The notes: generated by a model not told the origin, from the letters alone. A stretch of DNA of 64,000 nucleotides from Palaemon carinicauda (GCF_036898095.1 NC_090768.1:48663092-48727091), one strand, 5' to 3'; shown: positions 1 to 16,383, counted from the stretch's first letter. Program-made: numbers and translations.

Positions 1-25
1 AATGAAGATCCTTTTGCCTCCTATC

Positions 26-26
<1 letters not shown>

Positions 27-78
<52 letters not shown>

Positions 79-103
79 GCACGCACTCACACACACACAC
101 ACA

Positions 104-188
<85 letters not shown>
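27..188. repeat. compound (AC)n-(CT)n microsatellite
   Basis: An AC dinucleotide run, interrupted by a few ACGC steps near 75-85, passes into a pure CT run to 188. Translations through it (His-Thr, Ser-Leu) are artefacts. Confidence 0.97.
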
Positions 189-191
<3 letters not shown>

Positions 192-1689
192 AGAACAAAT
201 TTTCTTCTTCCTTACATTAGTAAGATGTTGAAATTGACTCTTCCTCTTTGAAATGATAAAATTCGTGCCAAAAACGAAAAAATTAATGTAAAAAAGGGAT
301 TTTGACGAAGGAAAAAATCTATTTCTGGGCTCGACCTGTGTCGCTCCGTGAAATGCTCCTCTAGCACCATTTCTAAGGCTTAGTTATTGCTGAATATACC
401 AGAGAAAAAGAGATGCATGGAATGCCAGGAATAAACCTAGCTCGCTCACTCATTGAGTGTCGGTATAGAAAACTAGGGCGTGATTGAACCACGACCATAG
501 ATCCCTCACCAATTAGACCTCTCCTTCATCAACATACTCTCTCTCTATCCCTACATCTCCCCACCCCCCATCCTGATTCCTCCTCAGCACATATGTTGGT
601 CAGACGTGTTTTGTTTTGCTCGTGTGCTTTGTGTTTTTTTTTGGAAGATGTCCGACGTTTTAGAGATCCCTGCTTCCAAGTTGAGTATTATATTTGTCTG
701 TTTGGGATTTCTAGGTAGCGACACTTTTTATTCTTAATTGTGTTTGGTTTTTTGTTTGTTCCCTTTCGGGGGTTCGCTGTGGCCATTGTGTCGCTTTCTA
801 GCGATCTCTTGGTTTATCGTGTGTCAGAGGTCAAACTCAGATATGTACTCTGTATGAGGTTTGTGGTAGGACTCGAGGGCGAATGGTGTAATTTACCATG
901 TAATACATCGTCTTGTGACTCGTGGAAGCTATAAATATGCCATTGTTCACAATTACTTTTACATTAATATGTAATAATTATAAAAATTTTCGTTAACAGA
1001 AGAAATACAGCATTTTCTTATAGCGAATAATGTTTTTGGCTTATTGAGTTACTTTTACTATTTACACTGTAACTATGAAAGTAAGAGGAATTTTGACAAA
1101 ATATTCCGTATATGCATTCTCCGTTGCCATACGAAGCTCAGTGATTTTTTTAGGATTTTGTGTTTTTCTTCCTATACCCCCATATATTGGCATTCCGGCG
1201 GGGCCCCTTAATACACCAGGCAACAGGATGCACATAGATTTATTTCCTAGTTTTATTAAGTAGCATAATTTTTAGCATGTATAAAGTCAAATTAGCCTGT
1301 ATGATTTTTTTTTCCCATGTGAATTTAGCTATGCACCATTTATATCCCTGCTTGTGTCTAAACATCTAAACATGCTACAATATACTTGCCATCACTGTTT
1401 AGTAATTTACAGGTGGTTTACGCTTTGCATGAGTCAACTTCTCCACAGACTTCTAACATAAGGTGAATTGTACAAATTATTCAAATTCTCATAAGATGCT
1501 ATATTTCTGGGATGCAAATCCCATTTATGCTAACTTTCTGATTAATGATAAATGTCCATGGGCTGTATTTCGTAGTTTTTCTTACGCGGCTACAAACTGT
1601 CATTTAATTGTGGCTACTTTTGGGCGATGCCGGTTGTGGCCAGTAGAAGAATTATCGAGGGTCTGTCAGCCTGGTATGGCTGCCTCACC
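189..1689. other. gene-free stretch, possible dispersed repeat at 290-560
   Basis: No coding region or RNA gene is supported. The part around 290-560 is less AT-rich than its surroundings and reads like a dispersed decapod repeat I have seen before, but this is recall and not a search. The short open frames at 740-934, 1075-1263 and 1463-1708 have no recognisable motif. Confidence 0.4.
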
Positions 1690-1800
1690 CTTCCTTTGTA
1701 CCGTATAGGGTTAAAGGCTGCTCATGAATGGCAGAGGCAAGGGAAAGTGATATTGCCCTAGTAAGTAGGATAATGCTTAGAGACGGACCACATACAGGCA
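1690..1800 (+). repeat. dispersed repeat fragment
   Basis: The stretch beginning AAGGCTGCTCATGAATGGCA (near 1714), followed by a segment about CCTAGTAAGTAGGATAATGC and a run resembling 'agacggaccacata', matches my recollection of a very abundant decapod interspersed repeat. No second copy was found in this window, so the call rests on memory. Confidence 0.35.
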
Positions 1801-1899
1801 GTCATCGACTTACAACAGAGATAGGAACCGAGAGACGCCTCATTAGTTGATTTCGATGTACAGTATTTTGTATTCTATTTTTCAATTTGGAAATATTTT

Positions 1900-2549
<650 letters not shown>

Positions 2550-2562
2550 TTCCCGCTGTCGC

Positions 2563-2660
2563 TAGTGGAGACGCTTTTTCTCTGTAGCGGCACCGCTTTG
2601 CATGAGCGGTCCCCGTCTGGCTTTGGGGGGATCTGCTCTGCTGACTTTGACTGTTAGCAA
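2563..2660. other. GC-rich island upstream of the MADF remnant
   Basis: About 100 bp is strikingly GC-rich (CGGCACCGC, GAGCGGTCCCCG, GGGGGGATC) in AT-rich surroundings and lies about 100 bp before the decayed MADF reading frame. It could be the 5' leader or promoter region of that copy, or part of a mobile element carrying it. No exon could be defined confidently. Confidence 0.35.
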
Positions 2661-2759
2661 TTATGTTCAATACAAGTCTTCACACCACTCAATTTTCTCC
2701 CGCCCCTTGTTCGGAGGGCAATAGTAGGTGCAGTGTTTCTCATTGATAAATACATATGT

Positions 2760-2973
2760 ATGGAACAAAATATCGATATTGAATTACTTATTTGTTTAGT
2801 AGAAATGGAACCAGTATTATGGGACAAAAGTCTAAAAGAGTTCAAATGTCAGTGTTCTGTTACAAGGGCTTGGAAAGAAGTTTGTCGTGGATTAAGGGAG
2901 GATTTTGATAGTGGATGATAAAGAAAAGAATTAATTTGCTAAGTATTAAGTTTTCAATTTACCAGCATTTTAA
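2760..2973 (+). pseudogene. MADF-domain protein fragment, decayed
   Basis: From the ATG at 2760 the frame reads MEQNIDIELLICLVEMEPVL and continues through LWD, an 'EFKCQ' segment, a central AW (TRAWKEV) and a GLREDFDS segment. This order (acidic start, LI..V...P.LWD, aromatic-Lys, AW..V...L) is the first two thirds of a MADF (Myb/SANT-like) DNA-binding domain, as found in insect and crustacean transcription factors and in accessory proteins of Harbinger-type transposons. The frame stops at TGA (2916-2918). Directly after it a shifted frame reads DDKEKN, the kind of sequence expected next in the domain, then more stops. This fits a small frameshifting deletion near 2910 and subsequent decay. 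The third helix is missing. I infer a pseudogene or transposon-derived copy. A spliced gene is less likely because no donor is evident at the break. Confidence 0.62.
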
Positions 2974-3279
2974 TTACTGTATACCAATTATTGTATAAAT
3001 TAGGTTTTGCAAAGATATTTAGGGAATTTTATAATTAATACACAAATCTAGTTATGATGACGTTCATTATTGAAATTCATTAATCCCACATTCATATATT
3101 AGAATGTTGTCAGCTCAAAGCTCCCTCATGAAAAATCAGCAAATGTATTTCTGATATCATTTGCACATGGTGCCCGTAATATTGGTGGTTTTCGTTCCCA
3201 ATACCAGTGGTGCGGAGACTGCCTCGTGTGCAAAAAAGAACATACAGTAGTTGAAAAAAAAAGCCTTACCTATGTATAT

Positions 3280-3550
3280 AACTTTGTTTGTACGTGTTTT
3301 TGCATTTGCCAATTTTTTTATTGCAATTTTCATATTTTATATTCGCTGATATACGAAAAAAATGTAAAAACATGAACATTTTGATTTCCAGAACTTTATC
3401 ATGAATTTAGTTATATGAAAATAATAGTTTGTTGTCTGTCTTTGCTCTTATAAGTGCTCAATCTTTAAAAGTTATATCTGGTATTTACATGTTATATGGA
3501 AAATATATTTAGCTCTAATTCAGTTTTCAGGTTTCTATCATCATTTCTTA
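3280..3550 (+). repeat. divergent relative of the 23.2-25.0 kb tandem unit
   Basis: The order of motifs (tatacgaaaaaaatgtaaaaaca, then 'tctgtctttgctcttataa', then 'tgctcaat', then an AT-rich tail) resembles the unit repeated at 23.2-25.0 kb. Similarity is modest and was judged by eye. Confidence 0.4.
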
Positions 3551-3659
3551 GTTAATTACGCTACGAAACAACGTAAGTAGGCTGATACATAATGTTGCAC
3601 ACCGTAATTACTAGCATTTTGTAATTAATCACCAATCATTACTAATAAAATTTATATCA

Positions 3660-4620
3660 AAATCATTATTACAACCCTACATGAAAAGCAGGATGCCATA
3701 AACCCAAGAGCTCCAATAGGGAAAATAGCCCACTGATGAAAGAAAATAGGGAATTGAACTATATATAAGCAGGAATTGATAATGAATAAATATCTCAAGG
3801 TCAGTAAATTAGATCTGTCCTATATAGAATGTGGTGAGTCTTATGTCAGCCCGTTCAACATAAAACATCGCTGCTTAAGTTTGAACATCGAAGTTGCGTC
3901 ACTTCATCATTAGATTAGGAAGACCATACCACAATCTGGTCACTGCTGGAATGAAACTTCTAGAATACTGTGTAGTGTTGAGCTTTATGATGGAGAAGGT
4001 AAGATTATTAGAATTAACTGTGTACCTAGCACTATGAACAAGATGGTACAGTTTTGGAAGGTCTTGAGAACAAAGGAAGGTCAGAATTAGGAAAATTCTT
4101 ATGCAGCATGCATAAAGAACTAACAACACTGGTGCCAGAGATTAATATTTGGATCATAAATATGAAATTTAATAGACCGCAAGGTTTTGTCCGACAAATT
4201 AAGGTTTAGAGTCAAGTAGCTGAAGACCAGACATGAGAACTACTTAAAACAAGGTTGAACAAACGAACTAAAACATTTTTTCACAATAGATTGATCAGCA
4301 AAAGTCTTAAATTTCAAAGGAGTTGTTTACAGTTAAAGAAACATTTTCAGTGCAGATATCTGGATGTTGAGGAGTCCATGTTCTCGACCTAGTTGTAATC
4401 ATACTTGAAGTTTTGTTTGGGTTCAACTTCAAGCCCCATAATTTTCACCCCACACTACTTTAGCTAGATCTCTATTAGGGGATTAACTGTAAAGCTACTT
4501 TCAGGAGATGGCATTGATGCAAAGAGTAGCATCTTTTGCATATGCCAAACCACATATGTTTATATAGTATGAAAAGTTGAGCCAAGAACACTACCCTGAG
4601 GAACACATATATCACAATCG
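3660..4620 (-). mobile_element. non-LTR retrotransposon remnant (RT palm to 3' tail)
   Basis: Read on the minus strand, 4620-4395 corresponds to the reverse transcriptase palm region seen intact around 30680-30800 (the stretch leading to GPLLF, THDMWFG and the YADD box), here decayed. 4129-3899 encodes the C-terminal end: AVNSN-type, FSI, QYSRSFIPAVTRLW and LP motifs match the ends of the copies at 31.4 and 53.5 kb. 3890-3845 gives the terminal KFKL and MLNGLT motifs, and 3770-3660 is the shared 3' tail (GGCTATTTTCCCTATTGGAG, GCATCCTGCTTTT, GTTGTA). A Jockey/CR1-like LINE is likely but the clade is unresolved. Many stops and indels make it non-functional. Confidence 0.78.
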
Positions 4621-4839
4621 TTTATTCACTTGCAATCTATTGCTTTATATGTGTGTCTGTGTGTTTTAATGCAAATGCAGAGACAACAAATGAGGTAATG
4701 GACGAACCTCTAGAGATTAAGATATATACATACAGTACTTATGATAGTGTTTCCCTAGGAGATAAGACCTAATGATAAGCACGGGGTGCAGAGCTTTTGG
4801 TAAATAATATGAGATTATGAAAAGTAAAATACCACTCTA

Positions 4840-5215
4840 AAATGAAGAGTATTTAATTATGAGTATTAACTTATGCATCAGAAACTTAGAGCCTTACAAA
4901 AGCTAATTACAACTTGAAGAGCTATGGAAAGAATAATGATGGGAATAACACTGAGAGACAGAAAAACAGCAGCATAAATATGAGAGCAAATAAAGCAACA
5001 AGAAGTAACAAAAAGAAATGGATATGGGCAGGACATATTATGAGTGATAGATAATAGATGGAAATTAATATATCACAATGGGTCCCTAGAGATTGCAAAC
5101 GAAGCACGGGAAGGAAGAGAAGTCAATGGATTGATGAGCTAAGAAAATTTACGTATATAGACTGGCATAAAAAGACCATAAACAGAAAATTAATCAAATG
5201 CTGCCCATCTCTAGG
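4840..5215 (+). mobile_element. RTE-like LINE C-terminal remnant
   Basis: Scattered frames contain the C-terminal signatures of arthropod RTE-type endonuclease-reverse transcriptases: 'LTYASETWSLTKA' near 4860-4895, an LRDRKT-type segment near 4950, 'KKWIWAGHI' near 5010-5040, and 'SQWVPRDCKRSTGRKRSQW' followed by IDEL at about 5073-5135. Stops and frameshifts separate the motifs. Only about 125 codons of the C-terminus remain. It is a different lineage from the LINE immediately upstream on the opposite strand. Confidence 0.7.
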
Positions 5216-5959
5216 CAGGTATATGTATACTACAGTACCATGTTTAATCTGTTCTTGGAGCAAGTGTATAAACCAAAACAATTTCTATCGTAAGTAAAGG
5301 GAATTCACCCAAAATTCCACATGTTCTTAAATACACTATATGCTAAGTTTTAATAGTGTAATTTTATGTAAAGAGCAAATCAAAACCTGTAACTACTTCT
5401 CAAAAACCTGAAACTGTTTCTCATTGATCCTATAAGAAACAAGTTCTCTACTTAATTTTGCCACGAGTAATCAGTCCATAAGCAGCATCAATTGCCTTAG
5501 TTTTCTTTTTTCTTATTTAGGATTATGCTAACCGTTATTGTTGTACGATTGTACATTTTTTCCAGGTCTAACACACAGGTACCTTTATTGTGCTTTTCAA
5601 TAATTTCTTTTTTCAGCTCTCAAGGTTATCATCTCCTTTCCTTTTATCTTGATAATCTTGGGGGTCCATTGTATAGATGCTGCTATATACTGTTATTAGT
5701 ACTTTTAACCTGACACGAACAACAGCGATCACAATGCTATAAAGAACACGTGGTCACTAACTTTATGAAAGAACACAGCTAAAGATGTTAGCAAAGTAAT
5801 GCTAGGTGATGCTGGTATGATTGCTGCGGAGAGAGTGAAAAAAATTAAGGTCTGAACAAAAGGGATTGGGTGCTCAGGCAAAAGAAAATTGACATAAACC
5901 CCATGTTCACACTGCATGGGCAGCGTATGGATACTAGTCTCGTCAGTATTTTCCCCCAA
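5216..5959. other. gene-free stretch
   Basis: AT-rich sequence with no recognised motif. The short frames at 5525-5713 and 5729-6064 (minus) are not protein-like and the latter runs into the palindrome arm. Confidence 0.5.
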
Positions 5960-6372
<413 letters not shown>

Positions 6373-6380
6373 AGAAACAT

Positions 6381-6866
<486 letters not shown>

Positions 6867-7834
6867 GCGAAAAGTTATAATTTTAATTTCAATTATGTAA
6901 ATGAATTGTAGGTGCAAATATTGTTAAAGGTTAATTCATCCACTACTGTATTCAAATTTCTTCAGAATTATAATTTAATGATGTTGATATTTCACTTGTA
7001 GTCATCAGATCTTATCGTTTTCATAATGAAATGGATATTGTCTTATAATAAAACTTATTACGATTATTTCAAAACTTATTACGATTATTTCAAGTAGTCC
7101 ACGTTTGTGGATTCAATGTTGGATGTTATTTATAGTAGGAATGTGTTGCGAATTACATTTTGAAATAAAGTAACCAAGAACAAAAAATAGTTTCCTATTC
7201 TCTGATATACAATTTCAGTTTACATTGCCCAGCTAGTTAGTTATACACCAATTTACCCAATTGAAGGTAGAATATGGTCCGTGTTTTGCAATGTTGCATT
7301 TATATCTGAATTGTCTTTAGTTTCTTCATGAGTACATAAAAGTAGGCAGTGTCTTTTATTTCACTGGAAATTTGTAGGTTGCTAGGTAGAGACTTATTGA
7401 CTTAACATCTTTCAAAGTTTGCCGGATAGAGAGAAATCTGAAAACTCTTGTCTGTTGGCAGTTCCCGGAGGAGTACCCCCTGGACTTAATGTATTCCAGC
7501 GACTAAGCATATCAGGTAATTCAATCCTTTCAGGTTGCTTCTGTAAGGAATTTAGGATATGACTGAGTTGATAGCGTTAGGTAGACAGGTAGTTTTATGA
7601 CATTGGAAGTCAGTAGTCTTGATCAGTCTAAAAATGTGAGGCAGAAATTCCAGCATACTTGTATCAGAAAAAGCTTGATGGATTTATAATCAAAACTTTT
7701 TCATGTTCAGAAGAGGGAAGTGTTGGTATTCCACAGATTTTGTAATCCAAGCAGAGTATTATTTTTAATATTTTTCTTTCTTTTTCAGCTTGGTTTTGCT
7801 TTTAAGATGATTTTTCCTTGTTGGTTATTATTAC

Positions 7835-7874
<40 letters not shown>

Positions 7875-8048
7875 TATTTTGTATCTTGATTTCTAGTATT
7901 ATTAGAACTGAGTGCTGTAAGGTTATATAATGACTGCAGTAATGACAAGTTAATAAACATATCGTACCATCCCTTTGATTTTGAGGTTATTTGTAATACA
8001 TTGCTTTCTCAAAGCAATTTCATGATCGGTCAAATGCAACTTTTATAG
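6867..8048. other. intronic, gene-free
   Basis: Presumed intron upstream of the exon at 8049. A (TTA)n run lies at 7825-7874. The branch/polypyrimidine region just before 8049 is weak in pyrimidines (GCAACTTTTATAG). Nothing else is recognised. Confidence 0.5.
7825..7874. repeat. (TTA)n microsatellite
   Basis: Uninterrupted ATT/TTA trinucleotide run with one ACT near its start. Confidence 0.92.
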
Positions 8049-8131
8049 GTCGAGGGCGTGGGAACTACAACAACCGCGGAGGCGGTGGTGGTGGTGCTGG
8101 CTACCAAGGACGTGGAAACTATAACAATGTG
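8049..8131 (+). CDS. internal exon of an RGG-type RNA-binding protein (hnRNP-like)
   Basis: After an AG at 8047-8048 the frame (codons from 8051, the first two bases completing a split Gly/other codon) reads RGRGNYNNRGGGGGGAGYQG followed by RGNYNN and V. This is an RGG/RGxG box with Asn-Tyr spacers, typical of hnRNP Q/R/U-type and related RNA-binding proteins, where such boxes bind RNA and are arginine-methylated. The exon is GC-rich in an AT-rich intron. The donor GTGGGT at 8132 leaves phase 0, matching the phase-0 acceptor at 60539. An alternative donor at 8136 (GTATTG) would leave phase 1, and one at 8129 would also be phase 0. The acceptor is phase 1, so an upstream exon exists that I could not find. 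The paralogue is undetermined because no RRM, SAP or SPRY domain is in the window. Confidence 0.8.
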
Positions 8132-11200
<3,069 letters not shown>

Positions 11201-11806
11201 GTCTCCATTGTGGGTTGTTCAAGAATCTCGAATATCTTTTTTAGAATATCCAGGAGTGGATTATTTGTTTGAATTCCCCCAATATCCATATTGCTTCTTT
11301 ATGATGCTTATAGTAGTATATTAAGTATCCGTTGTGCGTTGTTCATGAATCTCTGATATCTTTTTTATAATATCATGGAGTGGATTATTTCTTCAAATTC
11401 CCCAAACATTAATATTGCTTCTTTATGACGTGTATAGTATATTAGGTCTCCGTTGTAGGTTTTTCAAGAATCTCAAATATCTTTTAAAATATCTTGGAGT
11501 GGATTATTTCTCCGAATTCCCATAACATTCATATTGCTTCTTTATGATGCATATAGTAGAATATTAGGTTTCTGTTGTGGGTTGTTCAAGAATCTCTAAT
11601 ATCTTTTTTGAAAATATGATTGATTATTTCTTTGAATTCCCTTAATATTCATATTGCTTCTTCATGATGCGTATAGTAGTATATTAGATAGGTCTCCGAT
11701 GTGGGTTGTTCAAGAATCTCGAATATCTTTTTAAAATATCTTGGAGTAGATTATTTCTTTGAACTCCCCTAACATTCGTATTGCTTCTTTATGACACGTA
11801 TACTGC
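11201..11806. repeat. tandem array, five units of about 122 bp
   Basis: Units start near 11201, 11324, 11444, 11567 and 11691. Each carries GTCTCCGTTGTGGGTTGTTC, then AAGAATCTC, an ATATCTTTT segment, GGATTATTTCTT, GAATTCCC and ATTGCTTCTTTATGA. Units differ by about 10-20% by eye, so the array is old. No long reading frame crosses it. Confidence 0.9.
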
Positions 11807-12407
11807 TGGGTGTGCTGAGTAATATTTACTAAAATACTCATGGGAATAATTTTTTAGTATTACCGTTAACGCTACGCGGGGAGAAGAGTGTTTTATCTGC
11901 AGGCAGAATTCCATTAGTATGCTTGTTTGCCAATCAACTAAGTTGATAATAAGATTGAAAAGTGTATCGTCTCCCAGCTCTTCAGACTGACATATAATGA
12001 GACAAGGCTACAGTTACTGTAGATATAATTTTGTTAAGTCAGCTGCATTCTGCCATACAGATTGGAATTTTGGGTTTGGTTTAGTGTAGTGTGTTATTGG
12101 TATTCTATTTTCATATAAAATTTATATTTTTTTTTTCCTTTTCATGAGGTTTTGTCATTAGTATTTATAATGGCAAAACAAGAATTCTTTCATTCTTCAT
12201 AGCATCACTGTCAGGCCTTAGCAGTTTTAAGAAAAAAAAAAAGCTTTAAATACTATAAATTAAAAAAAATTGAGTAGTTTTTATAATTATTACCAGTACA
12301 GTTTAAAATTTTATATTTTGTCATGCAATTTCTACTTTATTCTATATTCATACTACTTATTTGTAATTCCTCTGGCTCCCTAGGGCTTCCCTCTTCAATG
12401 CCAACCA

Positions 12408-12535
12408 CTTTTCTCTACTATTATTATTCTTACTAGCTAAGCTACAACCCTAGTTGGAAAAGTATAATGCCTAATGGCTCCAACAGGGAATTTAGTCCAG
12501 TGAGGATAGGAAACAAAATATATTAACCCTAGGTT
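12408..12535 (-). mobile_element. LINE/SINE shared 3' tail fragment
   Basis: On the minus strand it reads the tail common to the 53-kb LINE and the SINE family: GGACTAAATTCCCTGTTGGA, then AACTAGGGTTGTAGCTTAGC and an ATAATAATAG-type end. Only the tail is recognisable. The sequence to 12760 is unassigned. Confidence 0.65.
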
Positions 12536-12760
12536 GGTAGCTAGGTGTGGAACTATCCATATCCCTAGAATCAAAGGTAAAGTTGATGATTATTGTTGAT
12601 GAATAGCGGGGTAGCAGCCTCTAGGAAGGTTAAATGTCATCGCTGGTTATGATGGACTACTTTAAATTTGAAATTTAAATTTTACATGTCGGCTTTCATG
12701 CTGCACCATTCCAGACCAACTATGTTGATTCCTCAATTTAAAGATGGATAGAGATATGCT

Positions 12761-13178
12761 CAAAGGTTATAAGATTAATATAAAATATGAGCTGTATGTC
12801 ATTTCTTAATAGCTTTTTGGGTTAGGGAGAAAATAACACTTATAGTTGGATAAAGACTTAAGATATAGGATAAACCTTAGGAGCCTGGTTAGGGAACTAG
12901 ATATTTGTGGTACTGTCAGTATGTTAGTGTAGCCCATGCTGTATCTATACATACGAGATATCAAACCAGTCACTGTGTCACCACATTAAATGAAAATGAC
13001 ATGCCAAATTATTGGGTGGTCCACCCATTAGTAAGTTCACTTATCGAAAGGTTTCTGTTGGCTGATCTGTTACTGAATTATGAAGTTTATCATACCACAA
13101 AACAACCTTTTACCAAAAAAAAAAATTGATTTAAGGAAATGCCAGCAAATTTCACTTTGACATCCAGTATAATATTCA
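12761..13178. other. gene-free
   Basis: Nothing recognised. The frame at 12905-13129 has no motif and ends in a poly-A/Lys stretch. Confidence 0.5.
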
Positions 13179-13488
13179 TTAACCCTTTTACCCCCAAAGG
13201 ACGTACTGGTACGTTTCACAAAACTCATCCCTTTGCCCCCATGGACGTACCGGTATGTTCTTGCAAAAAACTGCTATTTAAATTTTTTTTTGCATACTTT
13301 TGATAATTTTTTGAGAAACTTCAGGCAGTTTCCAAGAGAATGAGACCAATCTGACCTCTCTACGACGAAAATTAAGGCTGTTAGAGCAATTTAAAAAAAA
13401 TATATACAGCAAAATGTGCTTGAAAAAAATTAACCCCTGGGGGTTAAGGGTTGGAAATTTCCAAATAGCCTGGGGGTAAAAGGGTTAA
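13179..13488. mobile_element. TTAA element family A, copy 1 (310 bp, piggyBac-like MITE)
   Basis: It begins TTAACCCTTTTACCCCCA and ends TGGGGGTAAAAGGGTTAA, an 18-bp perfect terminal inverted repeat including TTAA at each end. TTAA duplication with CCC termini is the hallmark of piggyBac-superfamily insertion. It has no coding capacity. The left end carries two direct copies of a CCCTTT(T/G)(A/G)CCCCCA...GGACGTAC(T/C)GGTA motif. Other copies are at 23525 and 40303. Confidence 0.85.
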
Positions 13489-14069
13489 TAACATTAAAAC
13501 AGCAATAAAAAAAAAAAATGTTTAAACCAAGATAAAATGTCACAAGAATTCTAGAAAAAAAAAATTTTTTTTTACTAGCACAGGAAGTGTGAAGATGAAA
13601 GGCTCTTTCTTACTTTGACAAAGTTTATTACTAATTAATTGAGTTTTCATAATTTCTAACTTGAGATTTCTTTACGTGAATGCTGCAAAAATCGGGCCCC
13701 TGGTGTGTTCCTCAATAACAACGCATGTCCTTTTACCTCGATGTCTAAATTAGAAAATGGAATTTACATAATGGAGAACATCATAGATCTATGATTATTA
13801 AGTAATATGAATTTTAAAGGGCATCAGTGGTTTCGCCACTTTTATTTTAATTGTATGACAACAAAGTTCTTTCTTGTCTTGATGCTGGCAACCATACAAT
13901 GTTACCAGAATACCATGATTTCCTTAGTTCTGGTCATAGCCAAACAGCGAAGGGGTAAACCTATTTAAATAACTGGTTTGGATCTCGCGGAGGTAAAATG
14001 CAAATTATTTTTAAAACTTTATAGTGTTTAGGTTGTTATACAGGTATGTGCAACATCTGTCCTTTGTCA

Positions 14070-14335
14070 CGTAGGGGCTTTTGCCATTAGTGTACCTCAC
14101 TCTTAGACAAAGTATTGTTTAAGGATCCTTGCACCGTTCCTCCTCCGGCCTCTAGCTGCTTTTTCTCGAGATATTCATACTTTACCTCCGTTCTTGCTTC
14201 CGTTTTTCTTCTAGCTGTCCAACCACTTCTATTCTTTACTTCTTAGCATAACTACTGAGTCCCCCTTCCTCAGTTGCACTTTGGTGCTGAATGGCATTGC
14301 AGGCCCCAGGACCCAAAGCATTAAATCCCATCTAA
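14070..14335 (+). mobile_element. SINE-like family 2, copy 1
   Basis: It carries CCATTAGTGTACCTCACTC, then a TTGTTTAAGGATCC.TTGCAC segment, CTCCGGCCTCTAGCTGC, TTCATACTTTACCTCCG, 'agctgtccaac', and ends GTGCTGAATGGCATTGCAGG then CCCAGGACCCAAAGC. The same ordered motifs occur at 16825-17080, and I recall the family as very abundant in decapods. No TSD was established. Confidence 0.65.
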
Positions 14336-14337
14336 TT

Positions 14338-14400
14338 TATCTTTTCATTATAACTATTATTATTATTATTTATTATTATTATTATTGTTATTACTATTAC
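14338..14400. repeat. (ATT)n microsatellite
   Basis: ATT repeats with minor interruptions directly after the SINE-like copy, possibly its tail. Confidence 0.8.
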
Positions 14401-14639
14401 AAGTCAAGCCGTATCGGTAGCTAAAAAAGCAGAATATTTCAAGCCTTAGGATCCCTATATGGAAATAATTTCAGTACATATAAGGAAACTACAGTACAAG
14501 AAATCAACCATTTTATAAACAACCAGGGGTCCTTGGTCCTTTTATTAAGCATGCCTAACACTACTTAAAAATCAAGAAAAGCAAATTGACTGGAAATGTG
14601 TATATTGTACCTCCAAGAAATGGAAATCTTAAACCCAGG

Positions 14640-14757
14640 ACTGAAAGATCATAGTACTACCCAAAACTAGAGAACATTAATCTAGTTTCAAAATGTCAGT
14701 CTTGGAAGAGGTGCCTACCATTTCTTAAGTTTCTTCAACCCTTACCATGTGGGTACT
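14640..14757 (-). mobile_element. SINE-like family 1 fragment
   Basis: Its reverse complement matches the central part of the full copy at 37.6-38.3 kb: GTAAGGGTTGAAGAAACTT, a GGTAGGCACCTCTTCCAAGA segment, then TTCTCTAGTTTTGGGTAGTA. Head and tail are missing. Confidence 0.6.
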
Positions 14758-16383
14758 TGCTCGTGTAATGTGTAGTACTGTATAAAAGTACTTACTGTTG
14801 GCAAATGTGTATCTAATATGAAAGAATATTTGTTGTGTCAAGAAAAGGCCCATACTTTTAGAAGGATCCAACATCAAACTGGTCAGTCAATCAAGGGATA
14901 TTAGTACACACTATTGATAGTACCTCAATAGGTCCTTGGGTTAAACTATGAGATTTTTTTCTTGAGATGATTATATAGCTCAGTTTCGTTCATAATCACT
15001 AACATGTTCAGGTAATAATGACATTCTAAATTAATTTAACCAAATCTAGAAGGAAATGATGTCAAAGGACTTCTCTGGCACCAGTCCCTTACCAATAGCC
15101 TAAAATCCATATACAGTAATTAATCAAAATCTAACAAACTTCCTTTAACTGTAAATTAAGATTTTTTTTTTTTAGATGGGATGGAAGGATAATTCAAGCT
15201 AACAGTGATAACTGTATAAAAATTGTCCTTTAGAAATGATACTATTCAAGTTATGTGAGAAATGATACTTCATCCCAAGAGCATTGCAAAACTTATGCTT
15301 ATTCCCTACTTTTACTCTCATTTGTATTACTCTACAGCAGAGACATGAATATGGACAGAGGACCTTTTTTTAGATTATATACAATTAGATGCGACTACAA
15401 AATATTAGATACTTGGCTGGAGTGCAAGGGGAAGAACATATTACAGATAATAGCTAGTTGACAGAAGTTGCAAAATAGACCAATAAACAGACACGTAGAG
15501 TTGTTTTGGGGGTCCTATTGATGAAGACTTTATTAGAGGGAAATTTTGGCATAATTGCTTGGGAGATAATTTTTTAATGTATAACCCCACAAAATAAAAA
15601 TTTGTCAAAGTTGTAATTCCTTGTGAAACTTCTGCACACTTTGGTCAGGTTTTATCAGTTTATTGTCCATAAATATTTTGCATAAATGAAATGATCAGAA
15701 ATGTAACCTTTGTAAGAATTTTTTTTTTTTATCAGTAGTTATAGTTGGGATTTAATGAATTTTTTTTATTGTTACATTACGGTGGCTCAGTTTTTAAGGG
15801 AATTTTATGTATTATATTTATAATTTTGTTTATTGGGACACTTCATACTAGACTTTATTGGTGTGAGTGCACGGGGGTTGGAAAAGATACATCTGTTAAT
15901 TGGCAAGGATTTTAAAATTCTGCCAAGGAAGTATTAAGTTCAATCTTTAATTGTTTATGTATTTATCATGCAGTTTATCGAAATGGTATATGCTGATAAA
16001 AAATACTGAAATTTTGATATTGGATAATAAACAAAAGCATGTATAGCTATGTGTAAGAAACCTATTGTTAAATTCCCTTTATATATATAAGGTGTACTGT
16101 AGCTACATGTTAAATGTTAATTTTTTTCATTTGGTACGAATACAAGGAAAAGGCAGTAGTTACATCTTTTTTTCCCATATCTAACATGCAAAGAATAAGA
16201 ATATGATGAAGTTTAGTAACATCTACTCAATAATTGATGTACAAAAATACCTTTTACATGGTGACAAAATCCATTACTTTGTCCAAGAAAAATCAAAATA
16301 ACCTTTGTTTCATCATGAACTCATTACTTTTTGCAATTTTTTTCTATTGGCTGCATAACCCTTCAGACTACAGAATACAGTAG
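14758..16383. other. intronic, gene-free
   Basis: AT-rich, with no recognised repeat. The frame at 15255-15461 has no motif. Confidence 0.5.

Noticed and set aside
2..193. Open frames through (AC)n/(CT)n and (AT)n tracts (also 2214-2670, 5916-6830, 9115-9378)
   Set aside because: The translations are dinucleotide-repeat artefacts (His-Thr, Ser-Leu, Tyr-Ile) with no other sequence content.
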